Positions 37,979 through 46,032 of a stretch of 63,572 nt of DNA are shown piece by piece. The stretch spans positions 1 to 63,572 of the forward strand of contig CAJOLW010000008.1 in NCBI GenBank assembly GCA_905235525.1, read 5' to 3'. Position 1 is the stretch's first letter, and each line of letters starts with the position of its first letter. Below the pieces are notes generated by a model. The model saw only the letters and a program-made list of their open reading frames with translations, ran no database searches and was not told the origin of the DNA. Source of the DNA: an uncultured Bacteroidaceae bacterium (GTDB lineage Bacteria > Bacteroidota > Bacteroidia > Bacteroidales > Bacteroidaceae). Made by a program: the position numbers and the translations under genes.

Positions 37979-38512
37979 TCACTCCTCATACACATACGGA
38001 TGTGGGTCTGGCTGCATATCCACAGGCTTGTCCAGCACCTTGTAAGTCCACTCATACTCGCCTTCGAAAAGGAAGGTGGCGGTGGTCGGAGTCATATTGT
38101 AGAACGAGAAGCGCAGGGCATAGGTGCCAGCATAGGGTCCCTGTGTCAGTTCGTATTCCACATGGCCGACCGTGTCGCCCTGAGCCTCGAAGTCGTGTGT
38201 CACACGGAAACCTGCATTTGTCGGGTCGTAGTAGAACACGCCCGGCTTGTAGTCAGGATTCTCCTTGCAGTAGTCTTCGTCATACACTGCCGCCTCGATG
38301 TAGCGGGTGGAGTCGCGCAGGTCGAAGATGCGCGTGCCGTCTTCATTGATCCAAAGTTTGTAGATGTTCATTTCCTGATTCACCTCGCCCGTGAACGAGG
38401 AGTCCGCCGCCAGCGAATCGACCGCATCGGTCTCCGTTTTCTTCACATTGTTGACGCAAGCCGTCACCATCAGGCCTGCCAGACATAAGGGTGCCCAAAA
38501 GATTTTCTTCAT
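37979..38512 (-). CDS. Hypothetical lipoprotein
   Basis: 177 residues beginning MKKIFWAPLCLAGLMVTACV with a lipobox (VTAC, cysteine 19). An acidic linker (TDAVDSLAADSS) follows, then a beta-rich domain with WINEDGTRIFDLRDSTRYIE and FSFYNMTPTTATFLFEGEYE. Exported and lipid-anchored; I do not recognise the domain. A -7 box TACCTTTG lies at 38567-38560 on the minus strand. The gene points away from the iteron array, which begins 95 bp upstream of its start. Confidence 0.6.
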   Translation of the reverse strand: MKKIFWAPLCLAGLMVTACVNNVKKTETDAVDSLAADSSFTGEVNQEMNIYKLWINEDGTRIFDLRDSTRYIEAAVYDEDYCKENPDYKPGVFYYDPTNAGFRVTHDFEAQGDTVGHVEYELTQGPYAGTYALRFSFYNMTPTTATFLFEGEYEWTYKVLDKPVDMQPDPHPYVYEE

Positions 38513-38559
38513 AAGCAGTAAATAGTTTTAGTGTCAATGGTTTAGGCCGTAACCGAAGG

Positions 38560-38567
38560 CAAAGGTA
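38560..38567 (-). promoter_or_regulatory. -7 box of the lipoprotein gene beside the origin
   Basis: The minus strand reads TACCTTTG, 48 bp upstream of ATG 38512. The first iteron (38607) lies just beyond the -33 position, so initiator binding could affect this promoter. Confidence 0.55.
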
Positions 38568-38606
38568 AGCCTTTTCCGCGCAACCTCAAAATATTTTCAG
38601 AAAAAA

Positions 38607-39900
38607 CGTGACAAATTCCCAAGAACAGATGCCGTCCTTCGCAAAAGCGTGACAAAAACCAAACATTCCCAAGGAGTGAAAAGGCAGGGTGGGGGAGAGG
38701 GGAAAAAGGGGACCGTGACAAATTCCAAAGGACGATGGAGGGAAGCGGCAGGAGTTCCGTGACAAATTCCAAAGAGGCTCGGATGCAGAGGAAAAGACTG
38801 TTCCGTGACAAAAACCCAACACACACGATCACACCGAGAAAACCTCTTCCGTGACAAATTCCCAAGACCCACGAAAGCACTGTAAACGAGCGTTTTGTGA
38901 CAAATTCCCAACAAGCGGAAAACCTTTAAAATGAAACGGAAAAATGTTTAAGCAAAACCCAAGGCATTTTTTTGCGATAGACAAATGATTGATAACAATT
39001 TAGCGGTGTTTTGCGCAAGTTTTCGCATAATAAAAAGAACAGAAATGTGACAAATTCCCAATACACTTTTGTCACGCTCCTGCCACCGAAAAGGGGACAA
39101 CGGAGAGAGAATGCCATGAGCAGCACACGGAAAGAGGGGAAAGTATGTTAACTTGCTCAAAAACAACCGACAAGAAGGGAGTGGGGGAGGGGGACTTAAT
39201 ACAAATCTGTCACGCAAAATCAAGCGTTTTCAATACGTTTCTGTCACGCTCTCATGACCCGAATTTGTCACGTTTGTTATGTTGGTGTTTAAAGAAAGTG
39301 ACGCAAACCGCTGAAAACAAATGATTTAGATGTTTTTTTTGCATATCATGAGCCGATTCTGGCGTGACAAATTCCCAAGAGAAAGGGCACGTTTTCGGGT
39401 GTGGCAGGGATGGGGTAGCGGTGCTTTCAGCAAGAAGAAAACGGGACTGCAAGAAAGGCGGAATGTGCGCTGTAAGGATGAAATATTATACGCTGTAAGG
39501 ACGAAATATTTCGCGCTGGGTGCGTGAAATGTGATGCGCACCGTGCCGACTTTTCGGCACTCTTCCAGCATGCCTGCTGATGGGATGTCATCGGACAATG
39601 AAAGAATTGGTCATGAGATGCTTAGTTGACAGACACACCCTTTTCTTTTAAAAAATGAAAGAAAGAATCTTTCTTTTTTTTATAAAATAAAGCAATATAT
39701 AATATATAAGGCGCTCTAACTGACTGAAAGATAAATGGATGTAACAGAATTTCGTGACAAATACCCACTACGCGAGTGACAAATACCCACCAAGAACGGG
39801 ACAAAAAGCAAACATAAATGACTGAAAACGTGACAAATACCAAACGGACAACCTCGGGCGTGACAAATTCCAAAGAGGTTTGCGACAAATTCCAAACAGT
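38607..39900. other. Iteron array and AT-rich stretch: candidate replication origin
   Basis: About 20 copies of CGTGACAAATTCCCAA or close variants (TTCCAAA, TACCCAC, AAACCAA tails) occur at roughly 38607, 38647, 38714, 38758, 38804, 38850, 38895, 39046, 39363, 39753, 39775, 39797, 39829, 39859 and 39881. Copies on the opposite strand (TTTGTCACG or TCTGTCACG) occur at 39068, 39205, 39240 and 39263. Between the two clusters lies a very AT-rich stretch (39640-39715, with TATAATATATAAG), a candidate unwinding element. The rep gene starts 0.8 kb downstream and a DnaA box (TTATCCACA) lies at 40479. This is the layout of a Rep_3/RepA-type iteron origin. A single TTTGTCACG copy also sits close to the rep promoter (40553). 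Confidence 0.85.
39468..39555. repeat. Dispersed repeat with GCGCACCGTGCCGAC, copy 1
   Basis: Contains CGCTGTAAGGA, GAAATATTTCGCGCTGGG and TGCGTGAAATGTGATGCGCA followed by CCGTGCCGACTTTT. Almost the same 80 bp recur at 60294-60373, and a short inverted fragment (AAAAGTCGGCACGGTGCGC) at 1408-1426. It lies between the two iteron clusters. Confidence 0.8.
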
Positions 39901-39912
39901 ATCACATTTGGA

Positions 39913-40089
39913 TTTAAGTACTTAAATTCTTTGGAGTTAAAGGAGTTAGAGGAGTTATCGCTACGCTCAGGAGTTAAAGCCGATACCATGCACATGAGGA
40001 GTTCCCACCAGCCAGAGTATCGGCTTTAACTCCTTTAACTCCTTTAACTCCCTCTAACTCCTAAGAAATAAAACATACGAAACTTGAAT
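39913..40089. repeat. GGAGTTAAAG element, copy B
   Basis: Same organisation as copy A in reverse order: GGAGTTAAAG units, GTTATCGCTACGCTC, the 16-bp stem around CATGCACATGAGGAGTTCCC, CTTTAACTCC units, and the right end AAATAAAACATACGAAACTT. It lies immediately after the iterons. Confidence 0.85.
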
Positions 40090-40276
40090 TGTCTTATACA
40101 ATGCGATTTTTCCATCTTTGTTAGCCGTGTCAATCGTACCAATGTTTATGTGTCGCCAGACAGGTAATCTTTGGTGCAAATTGATTCGAGAAGGTAGGGA
40201 AAAGAATGGTTAAGGCGGCACTTTGGGGTAAAAAGACGATTTCTTAGGCATACTTTATTCTTTTTCTTCAAAAAAG

Positions 40277-40308
40277 TTTGGCTATTCCAAATTAAAGCAG
40301 TACCTTTG
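40277..40308 (+). promoter_or_regulatory. Promoter of the small-RNA candidate upstream of the Abi remnant
   Basis: TTTG at 40277-40280 and TACCTTTG at 40301-40308 are 20 bp apart, a clean Bacteroidetes promoter. Its start would fall about 50 nt before a terminator. Confidence 0.65.
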
Positions 40309-40313
40309 TACCA

Positions 40314-40368
40314 CTAGAACCCGCCAAGCCTCTCAACGATGCTCAAATGTGCGGGTCGTTTTTTTTTA
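40314..40368 (+). ncRNA. Candidate 50-nt RNA upstream of the Abi_2 fragment
   Basis: Right after a strong promoter the sequence ACCCGC at 40319 pairs with GCGGGT at 40351, enclosing a C/U-rich segment (CTCTCAACGATGCTCAAATG), and is followed by ten T residues. With no open frame, this looks like a short terminated RNA. I recall reports of structured RNAs preceding Abi_2/AbiF-type genes; the position here fits, but I cannot confirm the match. An alternative is a leader attenuator for the downstream gene. Confidence 0.5.
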
Positions 40369-40372
40369 TACA

Positions 40373-40498
40373 ATGAGTAACAGAATCCCATTCCAGAAGC
40401 CGTACGCCAGTGCGCACGACCTAGTCTGTCTCTTGCAGTCAAGAGGATTGACAGTTACAGATACTGTCAAGGCTGGGCTTATCCACAGCAGGATTTAG
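40373..40498 (+). pseudogene. N-terminal fragment of an Abi_2 (AbiD/AbiF-like) abortive infection gene
   Basis: 41 codons: MSNRIPFQKPYASAHDLVCL then LQSRGLTVTDTVKAGLIHSR, stop. The pattern 'F.KPY.S..DLV.LL.SRGL.V.D...A' is the start of Abi_2 proteins, HEPN-type RNases involved in phage resistance that are normally about 300 residues. The similarity stops near residue 35, where GLYL would be expected, and the sequence runs into a DnaA box and the rep promoter region. So the gene has been cut by a deletion or replaced. It is preceded by the small-RNA candidate. Confidence 0.65.
40479..40487 (+). other. DnaA box
   Basis: TTATCCACA is a perfect match to the DnaA-box consensus, about 200 bp upstream of rep, inside the truncated Abi_2 frame. 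Confidence 0.6.
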
Positions 40499-40509
40499 GG
40501 ACAAAAAAA

Positions 40510-40541
40510 GAGAGCAGGGCAACATGTGTTGCCCTGCTCTC
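40510..40541 (-). terminator. Near-perfect palindrome upstream of rep
   Basis: GAGAGCAGGGCAACA and its exact inverse lie around TG. The minus strand follows it with seven T, so it would end transcripts running leftward from rep toward the origin. It could also be an initiator operator, since it lies just before an iteron copy (40553) and the rep promoter. Confidence 0.65.
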
Positions 40542-40642
40542 GTCAACCCATATTTGTCACGAAGAGAGAAGGAAAGTGCAGTTTTTTCGGGGTAAAAAAG
40601 TGAGAAAGTGGAGAAAAGTCTTGGAGAGAAAAAAAAACTTTG

Positions 40643-40650
40643 TATCTTTG
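40643..40650 (+). promoter_or_regulatory. -7 box of the rep promoter
   Basis: TATCTTTG lies 32 bp before ATG 40682. The -33 region reads TTGG (40621-40624), a weaker match, as expected for an autoregulated initiator gene. Confidence 0.55.
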
Positions 40651-40681
40651 CAATGTTTTCATTAAAGACCAACCAAAACTG

Positions 40682-42322
40682 ATGAAAGAAGAAACAGAAC
40701 GGAAACCCAAGCCGGAAACGGTCAAGAACGCACGGGTGAATGGGAAGGGGGAGCAGGACGTTGCCAAGAAGGACGTGACGGTCAAGAAGGACATGACTGC
40801 CCAGAAGACGAAGAAGGCGCAGGACGAGACCATCATGAAGAACCTGCCGCAGAACGTGGAGTGGATCAAGCAGCCCTATGCGCTCTCGGTCATGCGTGGC
40901 GACCTCTCGCTCACGCAGACCCACATCATGGTGGAACTGATGGGTGCGCTGCAGGTGAAGATCAACGACTTCATCGCCCACATGGGTGAGGAGGGCAATG
41001 CCGTCTTCAGGGAGGAGGACTTCAACGAGAACGGCGTGGCGCATGTGGATGTGAACCTCGCCGCCGTCTCCAACCGTCCCGACTACTATGCCGACGTGGA
41101 GTCGATGGCCTACCGTCTGATGGGTGCCACCATCAAGCGTCCCGAGGAGGTGGAGGGCATGAAGATGATGAAACTCTCCCACGTGTTCGACAGCATCAGC
41201 GTGCCCTTCGAGGACAACGAGCGAGGCCGTCGCAAGGGGTTCATCCGCTTCTACTTCAACCGTGAGCAGGCGAAGGAAATCTTTCAGTTCACGCGTTACA
41301 GCAAGTACATCAAGGCGGTGGCGCGCAATTCCTCCAGCCAGTACACCAGCCGTCTCTACATGATCATCACCGCCTACAAGACGTTCGGACGCTGGGAGGT
41401 CGATTACTCCGAACTGCGCAAGATTCTCGGCTTCCTCGCCTACGAGGAGGACAGTGACGGGCAGTGGCGATGGGTGGAGAAGAAATACACCGAGTATCGC
41501 CAGTTCAAGCGCCGTGTGCTCAACACCGCTGCCGACGAACTGCGCGAACTTGCCGAGAAGGGCGAGGCGGACTGCTATTTCGACTTTCAGGAAATCTATC
41601 CGGCAGGCAAGAAGAAGGGCACACCCGAGAAGATCCTCTTCACCATCACCGTCAGCGATCTGGGCAGGGAGCAGAACCACTCGGCTTCTTATGCAAAAAA
41701 GTTGATTATGATTGAAGACCTGCTCAAGCAAGACTTCGGTTTCCGTACCTCTGAGATTCGGCAGATGCTGCCACGCATCACCGACGACAACATCGACGTG
41801 TTCATCGCCAAGATGACCGAGGTGAAGAAGTTCATCGACAAGGACAACGGCAAAATTCTTGACAAGAAAAAGTATGCCTTCATCGCTCTCCGCAATGTCA
41901 TTGACGACTTTGAGGAAGCCATCGCCGAGGAGGTGCTGGAGGAATTGCCCATGCATGCACAAGAGGATGAGAACGACTTCTATGCGCAAAATTCTTTACA
42001 CAAAAATGGCACGAACGGGTCTTCATCGGCAGCAGGTGCAGCCACAAAACAAGAGGCGGCACGTTCACCTTGGGACGGCATGTCGTTCACCGATGCCCCC
42101 TTCCGCGATGCCATCACCTCAGCCTTTGGCGCACGCATCTTCACGATGTACCTGATGCAGATCCGCATCGTTTCCTTTCGTCAGGACACCGTGGTGCTGC
42201 TCATCCCCCACGAGGAGGTGAGCGACTACATCGACTCCAACAACCTCATCGGTCAACTGAAGGAATGCCTCTCGCACATCATGGGCAAGGTGCAGACCGT
42301 GAACTATCTAGTGGGCTTGTGA
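40682..42322 (+). CDS. Replication initiation protein, Rep_3/RepB-like
   Basis: A 546-residue initiator. ATG 40682 is chosen because the -7 box at 40643 excludes the longer frame. Residues 1-45 are Lys-rich and disordered. About residue 55 on carries YALSVMRGDLSLTQTHIMVE, the winged-helix dimerisation start of Rep_3 initiators. WEVDYSELRKILGFLAYEED and WVEKKYTEYRQFKRRVLNTA lie around residues 240-280 and form the second winged helix that reads iterons. A linker with low-complexity SSAAGAATKQEAA precedes a C-terminal domain (about 470-546: ITSAFGARIFTMYLMQIRIV, VVLLIPHEEVSDYI) seen in Bacteroidetes initiators. It binds the iterons upstream to open the origin. Genes of this type occur on plasmids, mobile elements and second chromosomes of Bacteroidetes. 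Confidence 0.88.
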   Translation: MKEETERKPKPETVKNARVNGKGEQDVAKKDVTVKKDMTAQKTKKAQDETIMKNLPQNVEWIKQPYALSVMRGDLSLTQTHIMVELMGALQVKINDFIAHMGEEGNAVFREEDFNENGVAHVDVNLAAVSNRPDYYADVESMAYRLMGATIKRPEEVEGMKMMKLSHVFDSISVPFEDNERGRRKGFIRFYFNREQAKEIFQFTRYSKYIKAVARNSSSQYTSRLYMIITAYKTFGRWEVDYSELRKILGFLAYEEDSDGQWRWVEKKYTEYRQFKRRVLNTAADELRELAEKGEADCYFDFQEIYPAGKKKGTPEKILFTITVSDLGREQNHSASYAKKLIMIEDLLKQDFGFRTSEIRQMLPRITDDNIDVFIAKMTEVKKFIDKDNGKILDKKKYAFIALRNVIDDFEEAIAEEVLEELPMHAQEDENDFYAQNSLHKNGTNGSSSAAGAATKQEAARSPWDGMSFTDAPFRDAITSAFGARIFTMYLMQIRIVSFRQDTVVLLIPHEEVSDYIDSNNLIGQLKECLSHIMGKVQTVNYLVGL

Positions 42323-42339
42323 GGGTGAATAACTCCATT

Positions 42340-42414
42340 AACTTCTATAAATAACTCAACTTTTGCAAGTGCTTAACTCCCCAAAAATAAAACATACGAA
42401 ACTTCTATAAATAA
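42340..42414. repeat. Minimal end-only element flanked by a 15-bp direct repeat
   Basis: The two ends of the GGAGTTAAAG family are joined with no body: CTCAACTTTTGCAAGTGCTT then CCAAAAATAAAACATACGAA. AACTTCTATAAATAA flanks it on both sides (42340-42354 and 42400-42414). Confidence 0.75.
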
Positions 42415-42421
42415 TACACTC

Positions 42422-43141
42422 ATGAAAAAAATCTTTTTGATTTTATCAGCAGCCCTGTTGTTGACGGGTTGCAACGGGCTCTTCAGTACGAAGACCACAG
42501 ATTCTGCTGCCGACAGCGACAGCATTGTGCTCAACGACGACGAACTCCTTGAGGAAATCGAAGGCGACGGATCCGTGTCGTGGGCGCTGTCTGCCTATGA
42601 GAAGGAACTCGTGAACATCGACAAACTGCCTGAGAGTGCCGTGCTGCAGGAGCGTCTGGGCAGCCTTTTGCTCTATGTCAATGAGGAAGTGGCACCCGAC
42701 GAAGACAACCCCGAGGGCAAGTACAGCGTGTGGGTGGCTTCTGAGGAAGGAGCCATCGTAGCCAAGGTGCTCACCACCAATCCCACCGCTGCAGCATCGT
42801 GGGACAAGATGAGCGGCAAGGAAGCCAGTGGCGTGGAAGTGTCCATGAACCAGATCGCTGCGGCATCGTCTGCCAAGTTCGCCTCGGAGGATGGCTGCAA
42901 AATCATCGTGGAGGGTTGTCCTGATGCACGCAACATCTGGACTTACCTCATCGACCTCGAAAAGCGCACCGCCCTGCAACTCCCGTCCACCGAGGGTGTG
43001 CAGGACATCAACATGGAAACGGGCGAGATCATCGCCGCCTCCTACGGCTACTACGAAGAGGGTGGACGCTACACCGTCAACAAGGCATACTCGCTCGAAG
43101 GCAAGTTCCTCCGCCAGACGAGCGACCCCGAACCAGAGTGA
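42422..43141 (+). CDS. Hypothetical lipoprotein
   Basis: 239 residues, signal MKKIFLILSAALLLTGCNG with lipobox LTGC, then an acidic linker (DSAADSDSIVLNDDELLEEI). The body has mixed helices and strands: ESAVLQERLGSLLLYVNEEV, KYSVWVASEEGAIVAKVLTT, and a C-terminal strand region with INMETGEIIAASYGYYEEGG. No recognised domain. It starts 7 bp after the minimal repeat element and ends before a terminator hairpin at 43169, so it is probably its own transcript or a read-through product of rep. Confidence 0.6.
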   Translation: MKKIFLILSAALLLTGCNGLFSTKTTDSAADSDSIVLNDDELLEEIEGDGSVSWALSAYEKELVNIDKLPESAVLQERLGSLLLYVNEEVAPDEDNPEGKYSVWVASEEGAIVAKVLTTNPTAAASWDKMSGKEASGVEVSMNQIAAASSAKFASEDGCKIIVEGCPDARNIWTYLIDLEKRTALQLPSTEGVQDINMETGEIIAASYGYYEEGGRYTVNKAYSLEGKFLRQTSDPEPE

Positions 43142-43168
43142 TGCACCACGTTCATGTTTGAACCCTTT

Positions 43169-43207
43169 TGCGGCAAGTCATTACACAATGGCTTGCCGCA
43201 TTTATTT
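43169..43207 (+). terminator. Terminator after the 42.4-kb lipoprotein gene
   Basis: TGCGGCAAGTCATT and AATGGCTTGCCGCA pair around ACAC (one G-T wobble), followed by TTTATTT. Confidence 0.75.
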
Positions 43208-43224
43208 AAATAATGTGTGATTTT

Positions 43225-43256
43225 TTTGGAGGAATGAAACATTCTTTGTACCTTTG
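43225..43256 (+). promoter_or_regulatory. Promoter of the protease-RagAB operon
   Basis: TTTG at 43225-43228 and TACCTTTG at 43249-43256 lie 20 bp apart, 23 bp before ATG 43279. No comparable promoter is seen before the susC, susD or propeller genes, so they are probably one operon. Confidence 0.65.
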
Positions 43257-43278
43257 CCACGATAAAACACAAGAATCG

Positions 43279-45927
43279 ATGAAAAACAAGTATATGACGT
43301 TGAGAAGAATAACCACTTTCGTGTTGATGATGGCTCTGCTGACAGGCAATGCTGATGCCTCTGCAAGCGTGATGCTCAGAGGTAAGAAATCCAAGAAGAA
43401 CAAGACTGAGACGGCACCGCCGCCGTCGTGCTACAAGACGCTGACGGGTCGCGACTCCGTGCAGATGAAGGGCGTGATGAACGTCATCGAGAAAGGCGAC
43501 ACCGTCTATCTCGAACTGCCCGTCAGGCTGTTGGGCAAGCCCTTCCTCGTGTCGAACAAGTTGCAGCAGGTGCCCTCCGAACTCAACGAGTCAGCCGCCA
43601 ACAAGGGTGTGAACTACGAGAACCAGATGGTGCGCTTCGAGTGGGACCAGAAGGCGAAACTCGTCAAGATGCGTCAGCAGCGTGTCACGCCCGAGGCACC
43701 CAAAGGCTCCTTCCTGGCACAGTCGGTGGCAGACAACTACGTGGATCCCGTCATCGCCACCCTCAAGGTGGAAGCCGTGTCGGCTGATTCCGCCTCCGTC
43801 ATCTTCAAGGTCAACGACCTCTTCAACGGCAGGAAGAATGTGCTCAACGACGTGTTCAACGAAATCAACATCGGCACCTCGCCTGTGTCCGACCTCTCCC
43901 GCATCGTGTCGGTGAAGAGTTACGAGCGCAGCGTGGTCGCTCTCTCCGAACTCACCACCACCGTGCATGAAGGCAACTCCAAGGTGAACATCACCGTGGT
44001 GGTCAGCACCGCCATCATGCTGTTGCCCGACGAACCGATGCGCACCCGTCGGGAGGACTGGCGCGTGGGCTATTTCTCCACACCTTCCCTCATCTACGGC
44101 GACCATCAGCAGAAGGTGGAGCATGCTAACTACATCAACCGCTGGCGACTGGTGCCCAGCGACACCCTTGCCTACATGCGGGGCGAACTTGTCGAACCTG
44201 TTCAGCCCATCACTTTCTACATCGGCGGTGCCGTGCCCACCCATCTCCGACCTTACATCACGCAGGGCATCCTCGACTGGAACCAAGCCTTCGAACGGGC
44301 AGGATTCAAGAATGCCGTGCGGGTCATCGTGCCTGACGACACCCTCGACATCGAAGGCGACGACATGCGCTATTCCGTCCTCACCTATGCCGCTTCCGAA
44401 AAGGCGAACGCCATGGGACCTGCCACCCTCGACCCACGCACGGGCGAGATTCTGGAGGCGGACATCATCTGGTGGCACAACGTGCAGTCGCTCATCAGCG
44501 AGTGGATTCGGGTGCAGACCTCTGCCACCGACCCACGGGCACGCACCCTCACTCTTCCCGACGAACTCATCGGCGATGCCGTCCGTTTCGTTGCCTGCCA
44601 CGAGGTGGGACACTCCCTCGGACTTCGCCACAATATGATAGCCTCGGCAGCCTATTCCACCGACTCGCTCCGTTCCGCAGCCTTCACCAACAGGGTAGGG
44701 GGCACCTCGGCGAGCATCATGGACTATGCCCGATTCAACTACATCGCCCAGCCCGGTGACGGCGTGAAGGTCATGTCGCCCCATCTTGGACCCTACGACT
44801 TCATGGCAATCGAGTGGGGCTACCGTTGGTTTCCGGCAGGCACCGATGAGAAGAAGGAACTGGCTGCTTTCCTCGCCCGCCATAACGGTAAGGAATATCG
44901 TTACAGCGAGACACAAGACCGTCGTACCGCCATCGACCCGCGTGCCCTCTCCGAAGACCTCGGCGACGACCCCATCAAGTCCGCCACCCTCGGCATCGAG
45001 AACCTCAAGCGCGTCATGCCCAACCTCATCAGTTGGACGCTCAACGGCGAACCCGACCAGACCTACGACGAGGCAGCCGACCTCTACAATGCCGTCATCT
45101 ACCAGTGGAGCCTCTACTTGTATCATGCCATGGCAAATGTGGGCGGAATCTATATGGAGCGGCCGGTGCTCAATGGAAACTCCGGGGTCTCCAGCCTTTC
45201 TGGCTCCTCCCTTGCAAGCACTTCGTCCTCTCTTCCGCCAGCCTACATCCATGTGGAGAAATCCCGTCAGAAGGCTGCCGTGCAGTTCCTCCTCGACAAT
45301 GTGCTGAGTTATCAGCCGTGGCTTTTTGGTTCGCCACTCTCCAAGGTCATCTATCCCCTGCGCAAGACGCCCAACGGCACCACCGAGCAAGAGCCAGCCC
45401 TGCTCCTGAAGAACCAGCAGAACTACATCCTCTGGGACCTCCTCTCCAACGAGCGTCTCGTGCGTATGTATCAGAATGAGTGGGAGAACGGCGACCGTGC
45501 CTTCACCGCCGTGGAGATGATGGACATGATTCACCAGTCCCTCTTCCGCAAGACCATTGCAGGGCAGAAACTCAACGTCATGGAGCGCAGTCTGCAAAAG
45601 AGCCTCCTCGACGCCCTCATCACCGCCGCTGCCGAAAGCGAAGGAGTGAAAATCAATAAGAGCCTGACGGATAGAGAAGATGGATTCTTCGGGCTTTCTG
45701 GCTGCTACAGCGATTTCGGCTCTCTCGACTCCTCCGCACCGCGCACCCTCGACATCACCATGAAGCAGGTGACGCGCACCTCCGATGCCATCAGCCTCAA
45801 GCGCGGCGAACTGCTCCGCATCCTCCGCCTCTGCAAGGCCAAGGCAAACACCGGCGACACCGCCACCCAGATGCACTACGACGACATGGCGCTGCGCATC
45901 CAGACGGCACTGGGACTGAACAAATAG
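43279..45927 (+). CDS. Zinc-dependent metzincin protease (DUF5117/DUF5118 type)
   Basis: An 882-residue secreted peptidase. The start at 43279 follows from the promoter and opens a signal peptide (RRITTFVLMMALLTGNADA). The N-terminal region (YKTLTGRDSVQMKGVMNVIE, then LPVRLLGKPFLVSNKLQ) is DUF5118-like, followed by a DUF5117-like region. The metzincin core has H441, E442, H445 and H451 in HEVGHSLGLRH and the Met-turn ASIMDYARFNY about 35 residues on. A Ser-rich segment at about residues 634-655 (NSGVSSLSGSSLASTSSSLP) is absent from the family pattern as I recall it. The TAG stop is the first unit of a CTAG array. It sits just upstream of a RagA/RagB-like pair, so its products are probably peptides taken up by that transporter. 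Confidence 0.88.
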   Translation: MKNKYMTLRRITTFVLMMALLTGNADASASVMLRGKKSKKNKTETAPPPSCYKTLTGRDSVQMKGVMNVIEKGDTVYLELPVRLLGKPFLVSNKLQQVPSELNESAANKGVNYENQMVRFEWDQKAKLVKMRQQRVTPEAPKGSFLAQSVADNYVDPVIATLKVEAVSADSASVIFKVNDLFNGRKNVLNDVFNEINIGTSPVSDLSRIVSVKSYERSVVALSELTTTVHEGNSKVNITVVVSTAIMLLPDEPMRTRREDWRVGYFSTPSLIYGDHQQKVEHANYINRWRLVPSDTLAYMRGELVEPVQPITFYIGGAVPTHLRPYITQGILDWNQAFERAGFKNAVRVIVPDDTLDIEGDDMRYSVLTYAASEKANAMGPATLDPRTGEILEADIIWWHNVQSLISEWIRVQTSATDPRARTLTLPDELIGDAVRFVACHEVGHSLGLRHNMIASAAYSTDSLRSAAFTNRVGGTSASIMDYARFNYIAQPGDGVKVMSPHLGPYDFMAIEWGYRWFPAGTDEKKELAAFLARHNGKEYRYSETQDRRTAIDPRALSEDLGDDPIKSATLGIENLKRVMPNLISWTLNGEPDQTYDEAADLYNAVIYQWSLYLYHAMANVGGIYMERPVLNGNSGVSSLSGSSLASTSSSLPPAYIHVEKSRQKAAVQFLLDNVLSYQPWLFGSPLSKVIYPLRKTPNGTTEQEPALLLKNQQNYILWDLLSNERLVRMYQNEWENGDRAFTAVEMMDMIHQSLFRKTIAGQKLNVMERSLQKSLLDALITAAAESEGVKINKSLTDREDGFFGLSGCYSDFGSLDSSAPRTLDITMKQVTRTSDAISLKRGELLRILRLCKAKANTGDTATQMHYDDMALRIQTALGLNK

Positions 45928-45990
45928 AAATACTAGCAAAACTAGATAGGCTAGGAGAACTAGCAAGACTAGATAGCCTAGCAAAATTAG
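45925..45990. repeat. CTAG array between the protease and susC genes
   Basis: Six CTAG tetramers (ACTAGC, ACTAGA, GCTAGG, ACTAGC, ACTAGA, CCTAGC) are spaced 9-10 bp apart, starting from the protease TAG stop codon. No open frame. Confidence 0.85.
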
Positions 45991-46032
45991 AAAACTGACT
46001 GAAAACCAAAAAGGAAAGAAAAATATCGGACA

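Noticed and set aside
38542-39223. Minus-strand frames with repeated GICH and EFVT peptides
   Set aside because: The repeated peptides are translations of the iterons, not a protein family.
38607-39900. CRISPR array
   Set aside because: Repeats are about 16 bp, degenerate, on both strands and unevenly spaced, with no cas genes. They are iterons next to rep.
40439-41989. 516-codon open frame antisense to rep
   Set aside because: Shadow frame; the sense strand encodes a recognisable initiator with a promoter.
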